Made by a program: the position numbers and the translations under genes. From contig JAJOHG010000143.1 in the NCBI GenBank assembly GCA_021029095.1, forward strand, positions 1 through 64,000: a DNA stretch of 64,000 nucleotides, given 5' to 3'. This DNA is from Phellopilus nigrolimitatus. Its lineage: Eukaryota; Basidiomycota; Agaricomycetes; Hymenochaetales; Hymenochaetaceae. Positions 23,058 to 35,829 of the stretch are shown piece by piece; the first letter of the stretch is position 1; every line of letters starts with the position of its first letter. The notes beneath the pieces were generated by a model. That model was not told the origin of the DNA. It saw only the letters and a list, made by a program, of their open reading frames with translations, and ran no database searches.

Positions 23058-23625
23058 ATGTCAGACTACGATTTCCGGCCAGGCGGGTCTCTCAAGCTCA
23101 AGGGTAGAGTGATTGAGGGCGGGGTGGTTAAAAAGTGTGTCTGCTGTCTTAGTTATGTAGTACAACTTACTAAGACCGGGATACAGGAAGAAGAGGAAGG
23201 ACAAATCTTCGAAGCTGAAAGTCGAGAAGAGGAAAGACGAAAAGCCTGCAAGAGGGTCGCCGCTAGGAGATGATAAGAGAGACGAAGAGTCCTCAAAGTC
23301 CGACGGGAAGTCGCCATCGGGGTCTGGTGCTGGTGATGATAACAGGACGGAGGCTGAGAGGAGGTTCGAAGAGAGTCAACGTCGACGGGTGAGGAATTTC
23401 CAGCGCGAGGCGTCTTTAGTGGCCCTAACCAGCTGTCTCTTTTAGTTGGAAGAACGGGTAAAGAAACTGGCGTCGCAGACGCACAAAGACCGCGTACACG
23501 AGTTCAACACTAAGCTAGAAGCACTTAGCGAACACCATGACATTCCCAAGGCAAGTTCATGTTAATTCTGAGTGTTTGTGATGGCCTTGCTGATGAGCTG
23601 GCATATTTAGGTTGGTCCTGGATAA
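23058..23625 (+). CDS. FAM32A/DUF1754 homologue (spliceosome-associated)
   Basis: This is a small basic protein of the FAM32A family. In human cells FAM32A binds at the spliceosome catalytic centre and affects 3' splice-site choice. Four exons were confirmed by frame: 23058-23134, 23187-23388, 23446-23550 and 23611-23625. The N-terminus (GGSLKLKG) and the lysine-rich stretch after the first junction (KKKRKDK) are typical. A charged low-complexity linker follows. The conserved C-terminal block LEERVKKLASQTHKDRVHEF with LSEHHDIPK ends in VGPG, the invariant family tail, encoded by the last 15-nt exon. The third intron starts with GC rather than GT (AAG|GCAAGT). Confidence is high because the terminal signature is exact. 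Confidence 0.88.
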
Positions 23626-23941
23626 GACCTGCTTTGTGTCAGGTACAGGCTATCGGTCAGGCTTTCTTTCGGACGTTGTCTTCTATGAATGTTTTGTTTT
23701 TTGTATCTCTAAGGCAATGGATATTTTCTTGGAGCAGAGAGACCATGAGCCGTCAAATCGGCCTGCGTATTAGCGTCCTTGTATTGTTCCCTAAATATTA
23801 AATGATATTTTTTGAGGTTTGGTGATTTATTTGGGCATGTTCGATCGGAAGTGTCCATGCGCCATACCGCGTCGCCTCAAACTCACCTCTCCACTACCAC
23901 GACCTTCAGCCACCACATTGTCTTTCGTCGCCATCGACGAC
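23626..23941. other. Spacer between FAM32A and the WHIM gene
   Basis: 3' UTR and promoter sequence; no further gene seen. An in-frame extension upstream of 23942 exists but lacks conserved features. Confidence 0.5.
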
Positions 23942-26049
23942 ATGAATCCAACCTCTTCAAAAAACTCTGCTAATAAAACTTCTAATGTGAAATCGCACAT
24001 ATGTCCACCGTCTAATGCTAAGCACCCTCGTGATCGCTGGGAGACTGCGTTTGTCTATGCCTTTATCATGAAGTTCACCAACCTACGGTCAAAGGTTGAA
24101 AGCTTTGAAAATCCATCCGAGTCAGTAAATTTCGCGCTTTCGCAAGCTTATCAATGTGTCCTAACGCGCTTCCCACCGGTGGATAGTTTGGAGGATGCTA
24201 TCCTGTCTCCGACGCAGCACCCCATACTGGTCCAGGTTCTTTCGCGTTTTGTGCTCAACCTCAGGCCGCAGACGCGTAATTTAAGGTGCGTCTCAAAGCA
24301 CCAGATCCTGCTGTTGATTCATGATCTTTACTGGTGCAAATTTCGCACACAGTCCTGAGCAACTACCAGCGACTTTGTCGTCCGTGCTGCAAGAGTACAT
24401 GAAGTCTTCAGAAAGGACAGTGTTTTGGAATGAGGATCTTGGTACGAATGTCGATCCACTGCAGAAGGTCGAAGGTGGGATTTGGGGTGCAAGTTGGGAC
24501 TTGAAGGTGAGCTAGTCCACGGAATTATGAGACGCTTCTCTGACACACTTGCTAATTGTATTGTAAAGCTCCGTATCCTTCGTCAGCTGGTTGAGCTTCA
24601 GCTCAGTCATAATCAGGAAGTCAGGGAGACAATTGATCGTGCATGGGGGGTCGTTCACAACAAACACAGAAAGCGAGATACTTTATCGGCGCCACCCGAC
24701 CCCAGCGACCCGCGTAGCATGGAACGCCTCAAAACTGCGCCTCTCGGCCTGGATCTTTCGAGAAAGCGCTATTGGGCTTTCGATGGTGCGTGTATCCGTC
24801 CTGCGCTTTTCCTATATTTACTGCTATTTGTGTTGGCACTGATGACTTGTACACCTTCTATGTTCTTTACCCATATGCGGCTTTACCCGTGAACGATGAC
24901 GGCATCAGATTCACCGCGTTTATACATGTCATCGAATCCGTGGAAGGTCACTGCCGACTTCAAGACTGTCTCGACCACACGAGAGGAATACGTGAAAATC
25001 GTTGAAGGTTTAGCTTCCGGGGAGCCAAAAAACTCTCAGAAAAAAACCAGCAAGTCCGAGAATCAGCACATTCAGCTTAGAGGTCTCCTGGAATCGCGAC
25101 TCGAAGCTATTGATCAAGAAATAGTCGTGAGTTTTTGAATATCCCTAGATGATTTTTGGATCCAGCGATCAAACACGCACTTTCTTTCTTTCATTTTCCT
25201 GTGTTTTCTTTCTCTGTTAGCCAATATCGGCAAAACCAATATCTCACTTTCATTTTTTAGCGCGTCCAAAAGGTTCGCCGGAAAATTGAGCAGAGGGAGA
25301 TATTGAAAGCACAGGCAGAGCTGCGTTCAACCCGGACTCGAAGACAGACTCGCCGGCCTGACTATGTCTATAACCAAGATTTCGATGATGAAGTGTGTAT
25401 TTTTTTTTCAACGTTCGCTTTTGTTGAGCTCAGATTTTTCCAGGAGGAGGGCGATGAATATACATACCAAGACGACGAAGACGACGATGATCGTCTAGAA
25501 ATCGATGGGGACGAGTTCGGTGACGGGATAAGCCGAAGACGCTCGCAAAGGACTTCTACACGGAATGCCAATGGCAAGCGAACTTCGGACGCCCTCGGGG
25601 AATGGCGCGGGGAGCGACGGTCGACTAGGTTGGGCACCAACCCAGATCCAGTGAACGAAGGACCATCGACAAAGCGCGCACGGACAGAAGAACGTAGTAT
25701 CTCCAGTGCTCCATCCGATACCTTGGTTTCTCCTGTTCTGTCCTCTAGCGGGGCACCAACAGCGAAAAATGGCGCTGCAGCAGTCCGGCAGAATGAACTC
25801 GTCGTGGAGCAAGTCGCAGGAAAGAAGAAGAGCAAGTTTTGGTATTATGCGGTTGAGCCTGTACCTGGAACAGCCGCGTCCTCGTCGGTCCTATCCAATG
25901 ATGTTGGAGAACTGGAGCTCAATGGCCATGGACTCAATGGCGACGGCCATAGCGATAGTGCTGTCGGCAAAGACTCGGTGGGTCAAAATGACGGCGGCGG
26001 TGCCCATGAGAATGGTCTTTCCGTCGCTCCAAACATGGAGGTGGCTTGA
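23942..26049 (+). CDS. WHIM-motif chromatin-associated protein
   Basis: The gene encodes a nuclear protein with WHIM motifs, found in ISWI/ACF-type remodelling subunits, where they contact nucleosomal linker DNA. The start at 23942 is MNPTSSKNSANK. Exon 1 ends at 24285 and exon 2 spans 24353-24506, where phases match. Conserved pieces are RWETAFVYAFIMKFTNLR, PVDSLEDAILS and HPILVQVLSRFVLNLRP in exon 1. Then come ASWDLKLRILRQLVELQL (WHIM1) across the 24506/24569 junction and LGLDLSRKRYWAFD (the WHIM2 tryptophan block) at about 24750. A coiled-coil stretch (QKVRRKIEQREILKAQAEL) follows. The acidic and serine-rich tail, with KTK-type basic islands (STKRARTEER), ends at TGA 26047. A DDT domain was not clearly identified. 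Histone-tail or DNA binding is an inference from the family. Confidence 0.75.
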
Positions 26050-27350
26050 CGAGGTACTAGTCTCGGGGCTTAATTTGTCGTCGGGGAAACACCTGCTTCG
26101 TCTAATTGTCACACGCCCTTGCTCGTCTATGTCCAGTGTGTAAAGATTGCTTTACCCTGTACCCTCTTGTCCGACAGTCTTGCACATACTTCACAAACGT
26201 CGAAATTTTACAAAAGATTGGCTTTCCTTTTGGACGATGCTCCTGGCACGAAAAAATAATGAAAAAAATCAAAACCAAACTCCGACTTTCCTCTTCCTTC
26301 CTGATGTAGACGACGAATCTGAAGATCACGGAGCTTCGGAGTATACCGAGGCAATCTTGACCAGACTCACGGCCTCCCTTCTGCGCATATGCATGTTCAT
26401 CCCGAGCATTGCCTAGGATGGACATTCTGACGTATTTGATAGGAACTGTAAAGCTGGCTTCCTTTGGTGCGCTTTCTCTTTCTTACGAGAAGGCGACCAA
26501 GTCTTGCCACTTTATCTGGCCGATTCTTGGAGGGCGCTCAATGCGGCGGACGCGGGATCCACGAATAGCAACCTCCCGTTTCGGCCTGCCGCCAACACTC
26601 CGCGACGCCTCCTTCGGCGTCCCTATGCATACCGTTCAGCCATTGTTCACTCCAGGACAATCAACACTAAGCCTTCACATTTTTATTCTTTTGTTCTATT
26701 CAAGCTTCATTAATTTTAGAGCGGTTTTATTATACAATGTCATAACGGCCCATACAATTGAAATTAAATCCGTAGTAGATACTTAACATACCTCGGCTTA
26801 TTACATGCACAAATTCATCTGTCGACTGGTTGACAGCGCGCGAATGGTATTGTAAGTTTCCTGTCAGATTCAACAGAAGGCTACGGAACTATATCGATTG
26901 ATCTCCGATATTTTTCAAAGCGAAAAAGAGAAAGCTGGAACAAAATGTGTAGGAATAGTTCTGCGAACGTGTTCTTCCATACGCTTTTGGGAAGTCAGTA
27001 AGTATGACATGGCTATTGTAGTCTCAGAAAAAGATCAGCGGTTATAGAAACTATCGGAGAGCGACAGAGGCTTCGCCAATTCGCGCAAAAATCTTTTGAC
27101 TTAATATACATTTCCCCCCATTGTAATAATTAACCTGTATGTTGAAGATAAAAAACATTTGCGCTTTCTTGAATATGAAGAGCATAGCTATCGCAAGTGC
27201 TAAAGTACCGCCGGTACCAATGTAAGAGAGCTGAGTGGGTGGCTGTCTGACTGATAAAGGTAGTGATTAATCAGCATGAGATTTGTCATTCCTGACGATC
27301 TCTGAAAGTATCACACTGACCATTGGCATGAGCGACGTCGACGATATTCT
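26050..27350. other. Intergenic region upstream of MIP
   Basis: About 1.3 kb. A plus-strand stretch around 26430-26710 has a protein-like frame (VLPLYLADSWRALNAADAG, NLPFRPAANTPRRLLRR) but no recognisable family and no clear start. Otherwise AT-rich spacer. Confidence 0.4.
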
Positions 27351-29823
27351 ATGCTGGCGAGGTCGACAAGGTTGAGGCTCCCGAGGACGCAAACAGCCTT
27401 TAGATTTCGTGCCTGTTTGAACGAAACATCATCCAATGGACCCCGTTTTCGACCTGCGACGACTGCGACTATCCCTGCCTCGTCAGAAGACACGTCTCTA
27501 ATCCCTTTCTTCGATCAGCCACATCGACAGCGTTTTCGGTCGGTCGCGGCATCAGGGCTTTTCTCCCATAAATGCCTTACAGAGCCTCGCTCGATAACAT
27601 TCCTAGCCGAAGGAACGCTTCTCCGAGCAAAGCTTCTCACCGAACGAATCTTACACGCGAGGGAGTCGAGGGAGGAGCTGACATTGGCTCTGAAGAATCT
27701 GGACAAGCTGAGCGACCTGCTATGCGGAGTGATCGATCTTGCAGAGGTCATACGGAGCTCACATCCAAACATTGCGTGGGTAGAAAGCGCGAATGATGCC
27801 TATGACATGCTGTGCGAGTTTATGAATGTGCTGAACACAGACGTTGGCCTTTATGAAGTGCGTGGTCATTGCATATCTTTTTCAATAAATAATATTAACA
27901 AGCGAGATTTAATTGTAGGTGCTCAAACGCGTGTTCTCGGATCCTACTATCGTCGAGTCTTTAAGTCCTGAGGCCTACTATACAGCTCTTATATTTTGGA
28001 GGGATTTTGAAAAATCTGCTATTAGTCTACCCGAAAACTCGCGGAAGAAATTCGTCTCCCTATCGTCCGAAATCATCACTCTTGGACGTCAATTCCTGAA
28101 CGAAGCAGCGTCTGCTCGACCGCCCGCTTCGATCACTCCTTCAGAGCTGAATGGTTTGAAAGATCTTGGAATGGGTGCACGTCTGCATCTCCAAGCCCGC
28201 TTCACAAATAGCCCATTGGCCGTTTATCCTGGGTCACTACAAGCCCAGATGATAATGCGCTCAGCTCCTTTGGAGGATCCACGGCGGAAACTTTACACTG
28301 CAGCAAGCTCGAGCACACCACAGCAGGTGGACACGCTGGAACGTTTATTGCAAGCCCGCGCAAAGCTAGCTCGTTTATGCGGCAAAGCAAGCTACGCCCA
28401 TTTGACACTAAACGACAAGATGGCAAAATCCCCTGGTGAGTCTGTTTTGATTAGTTGCGATCTCTATCTGATATAATGTCAAAGAGCACGTTTATTATTT
28501 CCTTGATGCTTTGCTCGCCCACACTCGACCCTATGCTCGAAACGCCCTCCTTGCCCTAAGTGAGAGGAAGCAGAAGCATCTTGGATTGAGCGCCCTCCCA
28601 GTTATCCAGGCCTGGGATCGTGACTACTACTGTCCTCCGGAACCCCCAGCCCCGCCGATTCCTCTCCCCCCATTAACACCCGGGACAGTATTTATGGCAC
28701 TTTCACGACTGTTCAAACATCTTCATGGTATCACCTTACGTCCTGTCGATGCGGCGGAAGGTGAACTATGGCACTCTAGTGTACGCAAGCTCGAGGTGGT
28801 CGACGAGGGCGCTGGTGTTATTGGTTGGATATATGCAGATCTCTTTGCAAGAAGAGGGAAGGCTAGTGGCGCAGCACATTATACAGTACGGTGTTCTCGT
28901 CGCACCGACGACGACGATCCAGGTGCAGATTATATTCCGGCGGAATACATGGACAAGAATGTCCAGCTGTCTCTAGAGTTTGACAGAGAACACCGGACGC
29001 CTTTAAGAGGACTTAAGGGCGAATATCAACTCCCTGTGGTGGTTTTATTGTGCGAGTTCATGCCCCCTTCTACTACGAAGGGTGCAACGTCGTTACATTG
29101 GTACGAAGTGCAAACTTTGTTTCACGAAATGGGCCATGCCATGCACTGTGAGCTCTTTACTTCCCCCACCCCCAATATTTGATTCTGACGTGGATGTTAG
29201 CGATGATTGGTCGTACAGAATATCAGAATGTATCCGGGACCCGCTGTGCGACCGATTTTGTTGAGCTACCCTCGATCTTGATGGAGCACTTCCTCAGCTC
29301 GCCAACGGTCCTTAACCTGTTCGATCCCCATTCCACATCTTCTGTACCACGCACGGGGAACAATCACATTGATCCCTGTCATTCCATCGACACGCATACC
29401 CAAATTCTCCTGGCTTGCCTCGACCAGAAGTACCATTCCCCCTTGGCCTCACAATCTGATTTTGACTCTACACAAATCTATGCGAAGCTACAGGAGACGA
29501 AGGGTTTAATCCCATTTGTCCCAGGGACGTCGTGGCAGACGCAGTTCGGGCATTTGTACGGTTACGGCGCGACGTACTACTCTTATCTTTTTGATCGCGC
29601 GATTGCGTCGCGCGTGTGGACAAACGTTTTTGCTGCAGACCCGCTCAGCCGTGAAACGGGGGAGCGATTTAAGAACGAGGTATTGAAATATGGTGGTGGG
29701 AAAGACCCGTGGACGATGGTAGGCACTTTACTGAACGCACCAGAATTGGAGAGCGGGGACGCGGAGGCTATGGCCGCCGTTGGGCGTTGGCGGATCGAGG
29801 ATGAGATTTCCACTAGACATTAG
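27351..29823 (+). CDS. MIP1: Mitochondrial intermediate peptidase
   Basis: MIP is an M3-family thimet-like metallopeptidase of the mitochondrial matrix. It removes an octapeptide from imported precursors after MPP cleavage. Four exons are confirmed by frame: 27351-27857, 27919-28435, 28485-29147 and 29201-29823. The start gives a basic, amphipathic leader ([20 protein letters not shown]) suited to mitochondrial import. Conserved blocks include [36 protein letters not shown] and the zinc-binding HEMGHAMH just before the third intron. [19 protein letters not shown] follows in exon 4, with the third zinc-ligand Glu, and then [18 protein letters not shown]. Length and motifs are complete. MIP lies next to the HD mating locus in most Agaricomycetes and is the standard landmark for it; here it sits about 280 bp from the 3' end of the first HD1 gene. 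Confidence 0.95.
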
Positions 29824-30098
29824 TAACTTAATCTTCCTGGAATATCAGTAATACATCTAGCATTCATCACAGCTTGGTTGATAGTAAATTCGTCGTTACA
29901 GGACGCATGTCCTGTCAATGACTGACGTCTCCCATCTCGTAGAAGTAAAATCAAAGTGATAACAATACAATATGACAATAAATTATGCACAGCAAATCGT
30001 TGAGTTGAATACATCTAGAATGCGAAGGAAATTGAAGAAATTGAAAGGTACGAACGTAAATTAAAAATAAAGGTAAACACGACGGGAGTACGGAAGCA

Positions 30099-32656
30099 TC
30101 AGACAACAGCGATTCGAGAGCTAGTCATGAGGTCTAAAAATAGTGTAAGCACGAAAACAGAAGTATCGAGGACGAAGAGTGCATACCATGCTCGATTTTG
30201 CTTGCCTCCTCCTTAAGGAGTCGGAGTCGCTCCATCTTGGCCATTCGGTCAAACAAAGCCATGATGTCGGCCGGAACCTGTTCCATGAGTTGATGGATAG
30301 GGCTATCGACATCTGGAAGAGCAAAAGACGTTGGAGTTGGATTCGAGGATACGCCATCCGTAAGGGCACCTGCACTGCCTTTCTGGTCGACGTTCCGAAC
30401 AGTCATGTTCGAAGGAGGCTGAGCCCTGCTATCAATCATGCTAAGGTATCCGTATGACGATGGAATTTTTTCGACGTTCCATTTTGATAGTTCGGTAAAG
30501 GTCTCAGATGGATCCGATGTTTCATTTGGACAAGGCGCATCAGCATGCATCTCAGGCACTGCCAAAGCAGAGGTCTCAGCCAAGGGCCCTCCGAACGACG
30601 AGATACTTTCAACTGGTGGTAGGGCAGCGCTTTCGACTGCGGGTACCTCGAACGTCGGGGGGACGATATCACCCAGTCCGTACTGGAATCCAGAAGTCAC
30701 AGATGCTAGAATAGCGTAGATAAGCAAGCCATTGCAGAATTGTTCGAGATGATACATACAAGGTTCTGAAGTTGTATCTTGCTTCTGCTCGCACGTAAAC
30801 GACGGAACATTAAAAGCAGAAATATCCACTTGTTGAGAAGGCAGCGTAGATGTGTCTAAGTTCAACATGTTTTAGTGGTATATAACGGAAAAATAATCAA
30901 CAACACGCACCGGTTTCTAAACTTGGAGGAGTTAAGGAAAAGCCGTAGTCGGCCCAGTTAATCTGGTCGATGTCGAGGTTTCCGACAAAGGCAGACAAAT
31001 CAGAGGTCGCAAGAGGTGGAGCGGGGATATCGAAGCCAGCGAAGAAACTCTCGAAGTCGGGAGAATCGGCGAGTGCAGGGTTGTCGACGAAAGTGGTACC
31101 ATATAGCAGAGGATCCATCGTCTCGCCTGCGCTCGGCAATAAATTATTGTCTGGCAACGCAAGGGCCTGAGGATCAATTAACAGTGAGTCCAGTGTATTA
31201 CTCGCAGCTTGCGAAGGGACTAGTTCTTCAACTGCGTGAATTTGCAGAGCAGGAGATATGCTACGAGCACGCTTTGGAAGGGGTGCGTAACCTCGATCCG
31301 CATCGGACAAACGACGCTTGCGCGCGTTCTCGGTAATTGGACATGGCTGCCCTTGCTCGGAAAGCCCAGCAATTTGGGGAAAGAGATCGGGATATACACT
31401 TTCCGGACTCCCGGACGTGAAGACTATAGTAGGTGTTGTCGGAGTTCCCGAAACAGGGGTTAAGAGGCCGGAAGTGGAGGAGTAGTCGGGAAAATCTGAC
31501 GAAGAATGCGAAGCCGACCTGCAAAGAAAGAAATGAGTCGAGTATAATGTGTAATAAACGGATACTCACCGCGCGCGTTTACACGTCCTTGACTCTGATG
31601 CATGTTCTGATCCTGCCTCTTCCTCTTCCCAATCTGCCCTGCGTTTCTGCGAAGCCCTTTCGGCTGGCGCGACTGACGCGGGCACTGGTCCGGTAAGAAC
31701 CACTTCAGAAATTTCATGAGTCGCTGGAGCCGATACTGGCGTATCATTCGTTTTGCGCATCCTCTTCAGAGCTTTTGATACCGTCGCCTTTACCCCCATA
31801 CCCTTCTTCGAGTCCTTTTTCGCCGTCTTTCCTTCTTTGGCTACAACCTCGACTACAGCCTCGAGCGTCTTCGCAGCGTCACTTTTTTGTAACTTCTCGT
31901 TGTAAAATCTCTCGACATTCGATTTCATTTTCATGAATTGCTGAGCAATCTCCTGTTTGACCGGAAACGCAGGATCCGGTCTGACGAAGACTCGGTACGC
32001 ACAATCCACAATTTCCGGACGGGTGTTGCGGAAAAAACGCTTGGCTAAGGAAGACCAGCCGATACGGCGTCGAGCGTTTATAAACCAATCGTTAATGACT
32101 TTGACTGGGACGTTGGCATCTCCAATCATCTCCATCTTTTCTTGCAAGGAAGGATAGGGATTATAGAAGTGTTTCGCAAGCCATGTGCAAGCATTGGCGA
32201 TATGACTAGGAATGGAATCTGCCTTCTCGATAGACGCAGCAGCGTCTGGGCTGGATGCTGAGATGGTCTGTGAAGGTCGTTTTGAGGATTTATGATTCGT
32301 GTTGGAGGTAGTGTGGAATAGCGACTAACCTGATCATCATTCAAAGACATACGTGAAAAGACCTCGACAATGTCTGTTTGGCGGTTGGCCGCGACATCCT
32401 CTGTAACACGCTGCAATTGGATAAGCTTGTCGGCTATGACGCGACCACTAAGAGCAACATTGCGCGCGAGAGTAATTGTTTTCGGGCTAAGGGAGCTCTC
32501 CCTGATACCGCGAGTAGTCTCTTCAGTGACTTTGGCCAGACGAATGACAAAGCCCTCGAGGGCAGAGCGATCAGTAAATGAGATGTCGAGGAGGTCATCC
32601 TCGACTAGAGTGAGTCGCTCGTAAATATGGCGGTCGAAATCAACGTTAAAGACCAT
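30099..32656 (-). CDS. HD1-class mating-type homeodomain protein, copy a (unpaired)
   Basis: HD1 proteins dimerise with HD2 partners from a compatible mate to form the A (HD) mating-type transcription factor. The ATG at 32656 begins an N-terminal dimerisation region of helices (ERLTLVEDDLLDISF, SGRVIADKLIQLQRVTEDVA). After a short intron comes the TALE-like homeodomain: WLAKHFYNPYPSLQEK, then VKVINDWFINARRRIGWSSL, whose WFxNARRRIGW helix is diagnostic of HD1. A basic region (KKDSKKGMG, SKALKRMRKT) should act as a nuclear signal. The long tail contains further introns near 31560-31500, 30910-30850 and 30760-30690. A GTATGC donor near the end would move the stop from 30134 to 30099. It ends about 280 bp from MIP. 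No HD2 gene is found at its 5' side. Confidence 0.88.
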
Positions 32657-33411
32657 GATTCAAGCTAGCAAAGATAGTCAGATGACGTTGCTCAGAGGTA
32701 GTTGAATTTGTCGTTTTTGGGAGGAGACTGAGATTCACGCGTTACTTGGCTTTGTTTTGCGTCGAATCCTTCTATGGAAGCGTCGGTTGTACCACATCTA
32801 TTGTCGTCCATATCAGGAAGCGGGCATTCCACATCCATTTCCACATCCTCGCGGGGGCCAGAGAGAATCTAACCCCCACGCCAAAAAGGAGTGCTGGCCT
32901 TAATCTCGGCGAGAAGCACTCGCCCAAGCTCCACCCCAGCACGTTCACCGAGCAGGAAACTCTCATCCCTCCTCCCTCCCAAGCTCTTTGTGCGCTCAAA
33001 GAAAAAACTTAATTTCACACCGATTAACATGTGCAGAACCCGTGTGCCAACCGTGCAACTCGCGATGGCGACCAAACCCACTGATGAACAAAATGCGGCC
33101 TCAGCGTTGATTGATTCATTACAGGCTCTTTGTGCAGATAATCCACGGCCCTATGCAGAAAGAAAAAAGGAAATACAAAATACACGACTTTACAGAGATA
33201 GCGGATAAGTTACATGTGTGCGAGACCGAAACCGAATGAAATCCATGCGAATGCGAATGTGAATGCGAATGTGGGGTATGGTGAAAATAATGCGCGAGAT
33301 CCAAAGAAATCGAAAAAAATGCGGTGAAAAAATAATGAGAAATAATAAAACGCGATGAAATGAAATCGAAGGAGGTGGGTATGATGACGCAGGTGATGCG
33401 ATTGCGGTTGA
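32657..33411. other. Spacer where an HD2 partner would be expected
   Basis: It is flanked by the start of HD1 copy a and the stop of HD1 copy b. A plus-strand 47-codon frame (33065-33208) begins MATKPTDEQ and is open to a TAA. GAATGC/GAATGT repeats lie at about 33240-33272. No homeodomain motif is present in any frame. Confidence 0.5.
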
Positions 33412-35690
33412 TCAGCCGAAGACCTCCTGCTGCAGCTTCTGCGCCTCGGAGAGGAGCGCATTCAGGCGCTCCAGCTTCGCCGAACGCTCCAAATCAGAGG
33501 CAGCTGGCAATGAGGGTGCTGGAGCGGGTTGGGGTATATCGAGCATTGGGATCAGCGGATCCAGACTGGTGGCCGGCGGCGCGACCAACGGCGTTGGGGC
33601 CCTAATGTCGGTCAGCACGTCCAGGAAGGCGAGGTCCGACGCCGATAGCGAGATGGCTTTCTGATGTGGCTGCTGCGCAGTTGCATTGCCTCCTGATGGC
33701 AGGGCAGACGCCGAGGCCAGCGGAGCGTTGCTTCGTTGTGGTTGCAGTCCCTCGCTATTGTCTTGCTGTGCGGCGCCAATACCACGCGCAAGTAGGGTGA
33801 AGAAATCGTCCGTGGCTGATCTCGGCACAGCATCTGGGGGTGTGGCTTGCGCAGTGTTACCTAGATACATACCCATCAGTTGCCGTTCTTTGAACAATAG
33901 CGGTAGTAATGATGACTTACCAGTATCCGCAAATGGAGTAGCATTAGATCCAGCATCCAGCCCGTTTGCGGCAAGTTCGACGGCCACTGCGTCAATCGAG
34001 CCACATGGCAGGGTCTCTTCCCATAGAGACGCAGGAGGAACGTGGAAATCAAGTTGGGCCAGAAGTTGATCGAACATATCGCTGTAGTCCTCAGTCGGCT
34101 GGGGATGGCTGTCCAGCGGTGCACTGAAGGGCTTGGGCACATCGTGTTCTCCGCTTAGCGGAGGCAGTTCGGGTAGTTGGGGCAGAGCAGGAGGTGGGGG
34201 ATCGAGTTGACTGGGGCTCTTATCGGCTAAAGGCGGAGCTGGCTTTAGCACGCGCTTGGATACGCGCTTTCTGGTTGTGGGTGGGGCCATAGGCTGACTG
34301 CGGCGAGCGCGCTTCGAGATGGGAGCGGGGAGCGAGTCCTCTGGCTCGGACAAAGGACGCTTTTGCGAAAGCACCGTGCTTGTCTGGTCGGGCGAGATAA
34401 GACCCGGCTCCGAAGAGACCTTTTCAAACCAGCCGTCGAGCAGATCGACAGGGAGCTCTGTGTGTCTCTCTGTGGGAGATGGTGAGGGTGTGCGGACCCC
34501 AGACGACTCGGACGAGTTGGTGCTGCATGAAGTCATTGAAGTCATCGATCCACAGCGGGACAATGATGAAGAGGCGCTAGAGGAGTTTGAGGAGCTTGAG
34601 GAAGCCACGCTCCTAAGGAGATAGTATGAGTGAATGAAAGTGAAAGAAACAACACTGGTGCTTACCTGCTGCGCTCCCTTGACCTCGGCGAATCAGCAAC
34701 TGAGTTCTTCGGATTAACGCGTGGATCGTCGCATTCTTGAACAGCGCCACGACGTCGCTTCCTCGAGGGACCATCACTGGACGCTGCCGGCGCAGTAATA
34801 GACTCCTCGTCGTTCGGAAGATGCCTCTTTTGTCCCCTGCTGACGACGGCCTTCTTCGGGAGTGGAATGGTGTCGAGCTTCTTGACGAGGTCGCTGCCGC
34901 CGAACAAGCGCTCCGCGGTTTTCCTCATGCCCTCGAAATCCTGAACAATCTTCTCCGAATACATCAAGTTCCCGACGTGCTCGACGAATATGCGATATGC
35001 GCAATCGAGCATCATGGAGTTGTCCCCGCCGAAGTGCCGCTTTGAGACGGTAGACCACCCTATCCTGCGCCGTGCGTTGCAGAACCACTGGTTAATGGTC
35101 TTCAAAGAGGACCCAGAACGGCGGGCAAGCTCATCCTTGTCCGAGGAGGATGGATAGGGGTCATAGATGTGCTCGAGAAACCACGAATATGCCACTTCTT
35201 GGAGAGAGGGAAGAGGAGTGAAGTCAACGTCGGGTGATGAGAAATCTCTCGAGCGATCGGGATTACAGGGATGAGCAGAATCTTGAAGGCGTGCAGCAAC
35301 TTGCTCTTTCCAGACAGACGATGTATGATGGATGTCCCCGTCATCAGGGGAAGAATCGGAGGACTGCAGTGATAAGTTGTTGAAAATATCAGCGATGTCA
35401 AGCTGAAGTTCAGTTGCCAAATTATTGGCTTTATCATCGACTTCTATTAAGCCTGATGCAATGGTGGTTATGTTGAAAGCAGCCCTGTGCACTTCGGCGA
35501 ACGCGGCGTCGTGAGCGGAGGTGAAAAGGCAAGCGCGGTCTGTGGCGATTTCGTCCAGACTCGCGAGGTGCGAAGCAAATTCCCCGGCCGCAGAAGGACC
35601 TTGAGTTATCGCTTCAAAAAACTCATCTTGGATATGAACGAAACGCTCTAGAAAACCAAGGTCGTCTCCGATGGTATCACTGGGGAACAT
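33412..35690 (-). CDS. HD1-class mating-type homeodomain protein, copy b
   Basis: This is the second HD1 gene, divergent from the HD2 gene with 139 bp between start codons, the canonical cassette arrangement. The ATG at 35690 gives MFPSDTIGDD. The N-terminal helical region includes FLERFVHIQDEFFEAITQG and TELQLDIADIFNNLSL. The homeodomain reads YSWFLEHIYDPYPSSSDKDEL, then LKTINQWFCNARRRIGWSTV. A bipartite basic stretch follows (GQKRHLPNDEES, SRKRRRGAV). Exon 1 ends at 34666 and exon 2 starts at 34612, restoring RSVASSS. A long Ser/Pro-rich transactivation-like tail contains one in-frame intron (about 33920-33865) and ends EAQKLQQEVFG at 33412. Length (about 760 residues) is normal for HD1. 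The basic KRARRSQ and KRVSKRVLK clusters support nuclear import. Confidence 0.9.
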
Positions 35691-35829
35691 TGCGGGTAAT
35701 GGGTGATGGAGGCGGGAAGAATGGCGAATGCGACAGTTTCTACTTATAATAGACACGTGGTGAACAAAGGTGCCGAGTGGTACCGAAGACGGCAACCGTA
35801 TAGCCCTCTCTTTCAAAGAACCTCACACC
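35691..35829. promoter_or_regulatory. Divergent promoter of the HD1/HD2 cassette
   Basis: A 139-bp spacer between the two start codons must carry both promoters. It is compact, with a TATAAT-like stretch on the plus strand (about 35744-35750). No activator motif is claimed. Confidence 0.5.

Noticed and set aside
26430..26713. Possible small gene 3' of the WHIM gene
   Set aside because: The composition is protein-like, but there is no supportable start codon, splice pattern or family match.
33240..33272. GAATGC/GAATGT repeats as a possible CRISPR-like or satellite array
   Set aside because: Units are six bases with no spacers and few copies. This is an ordinary eukaryotic microsatellite, and the genome is nuclear fungal.
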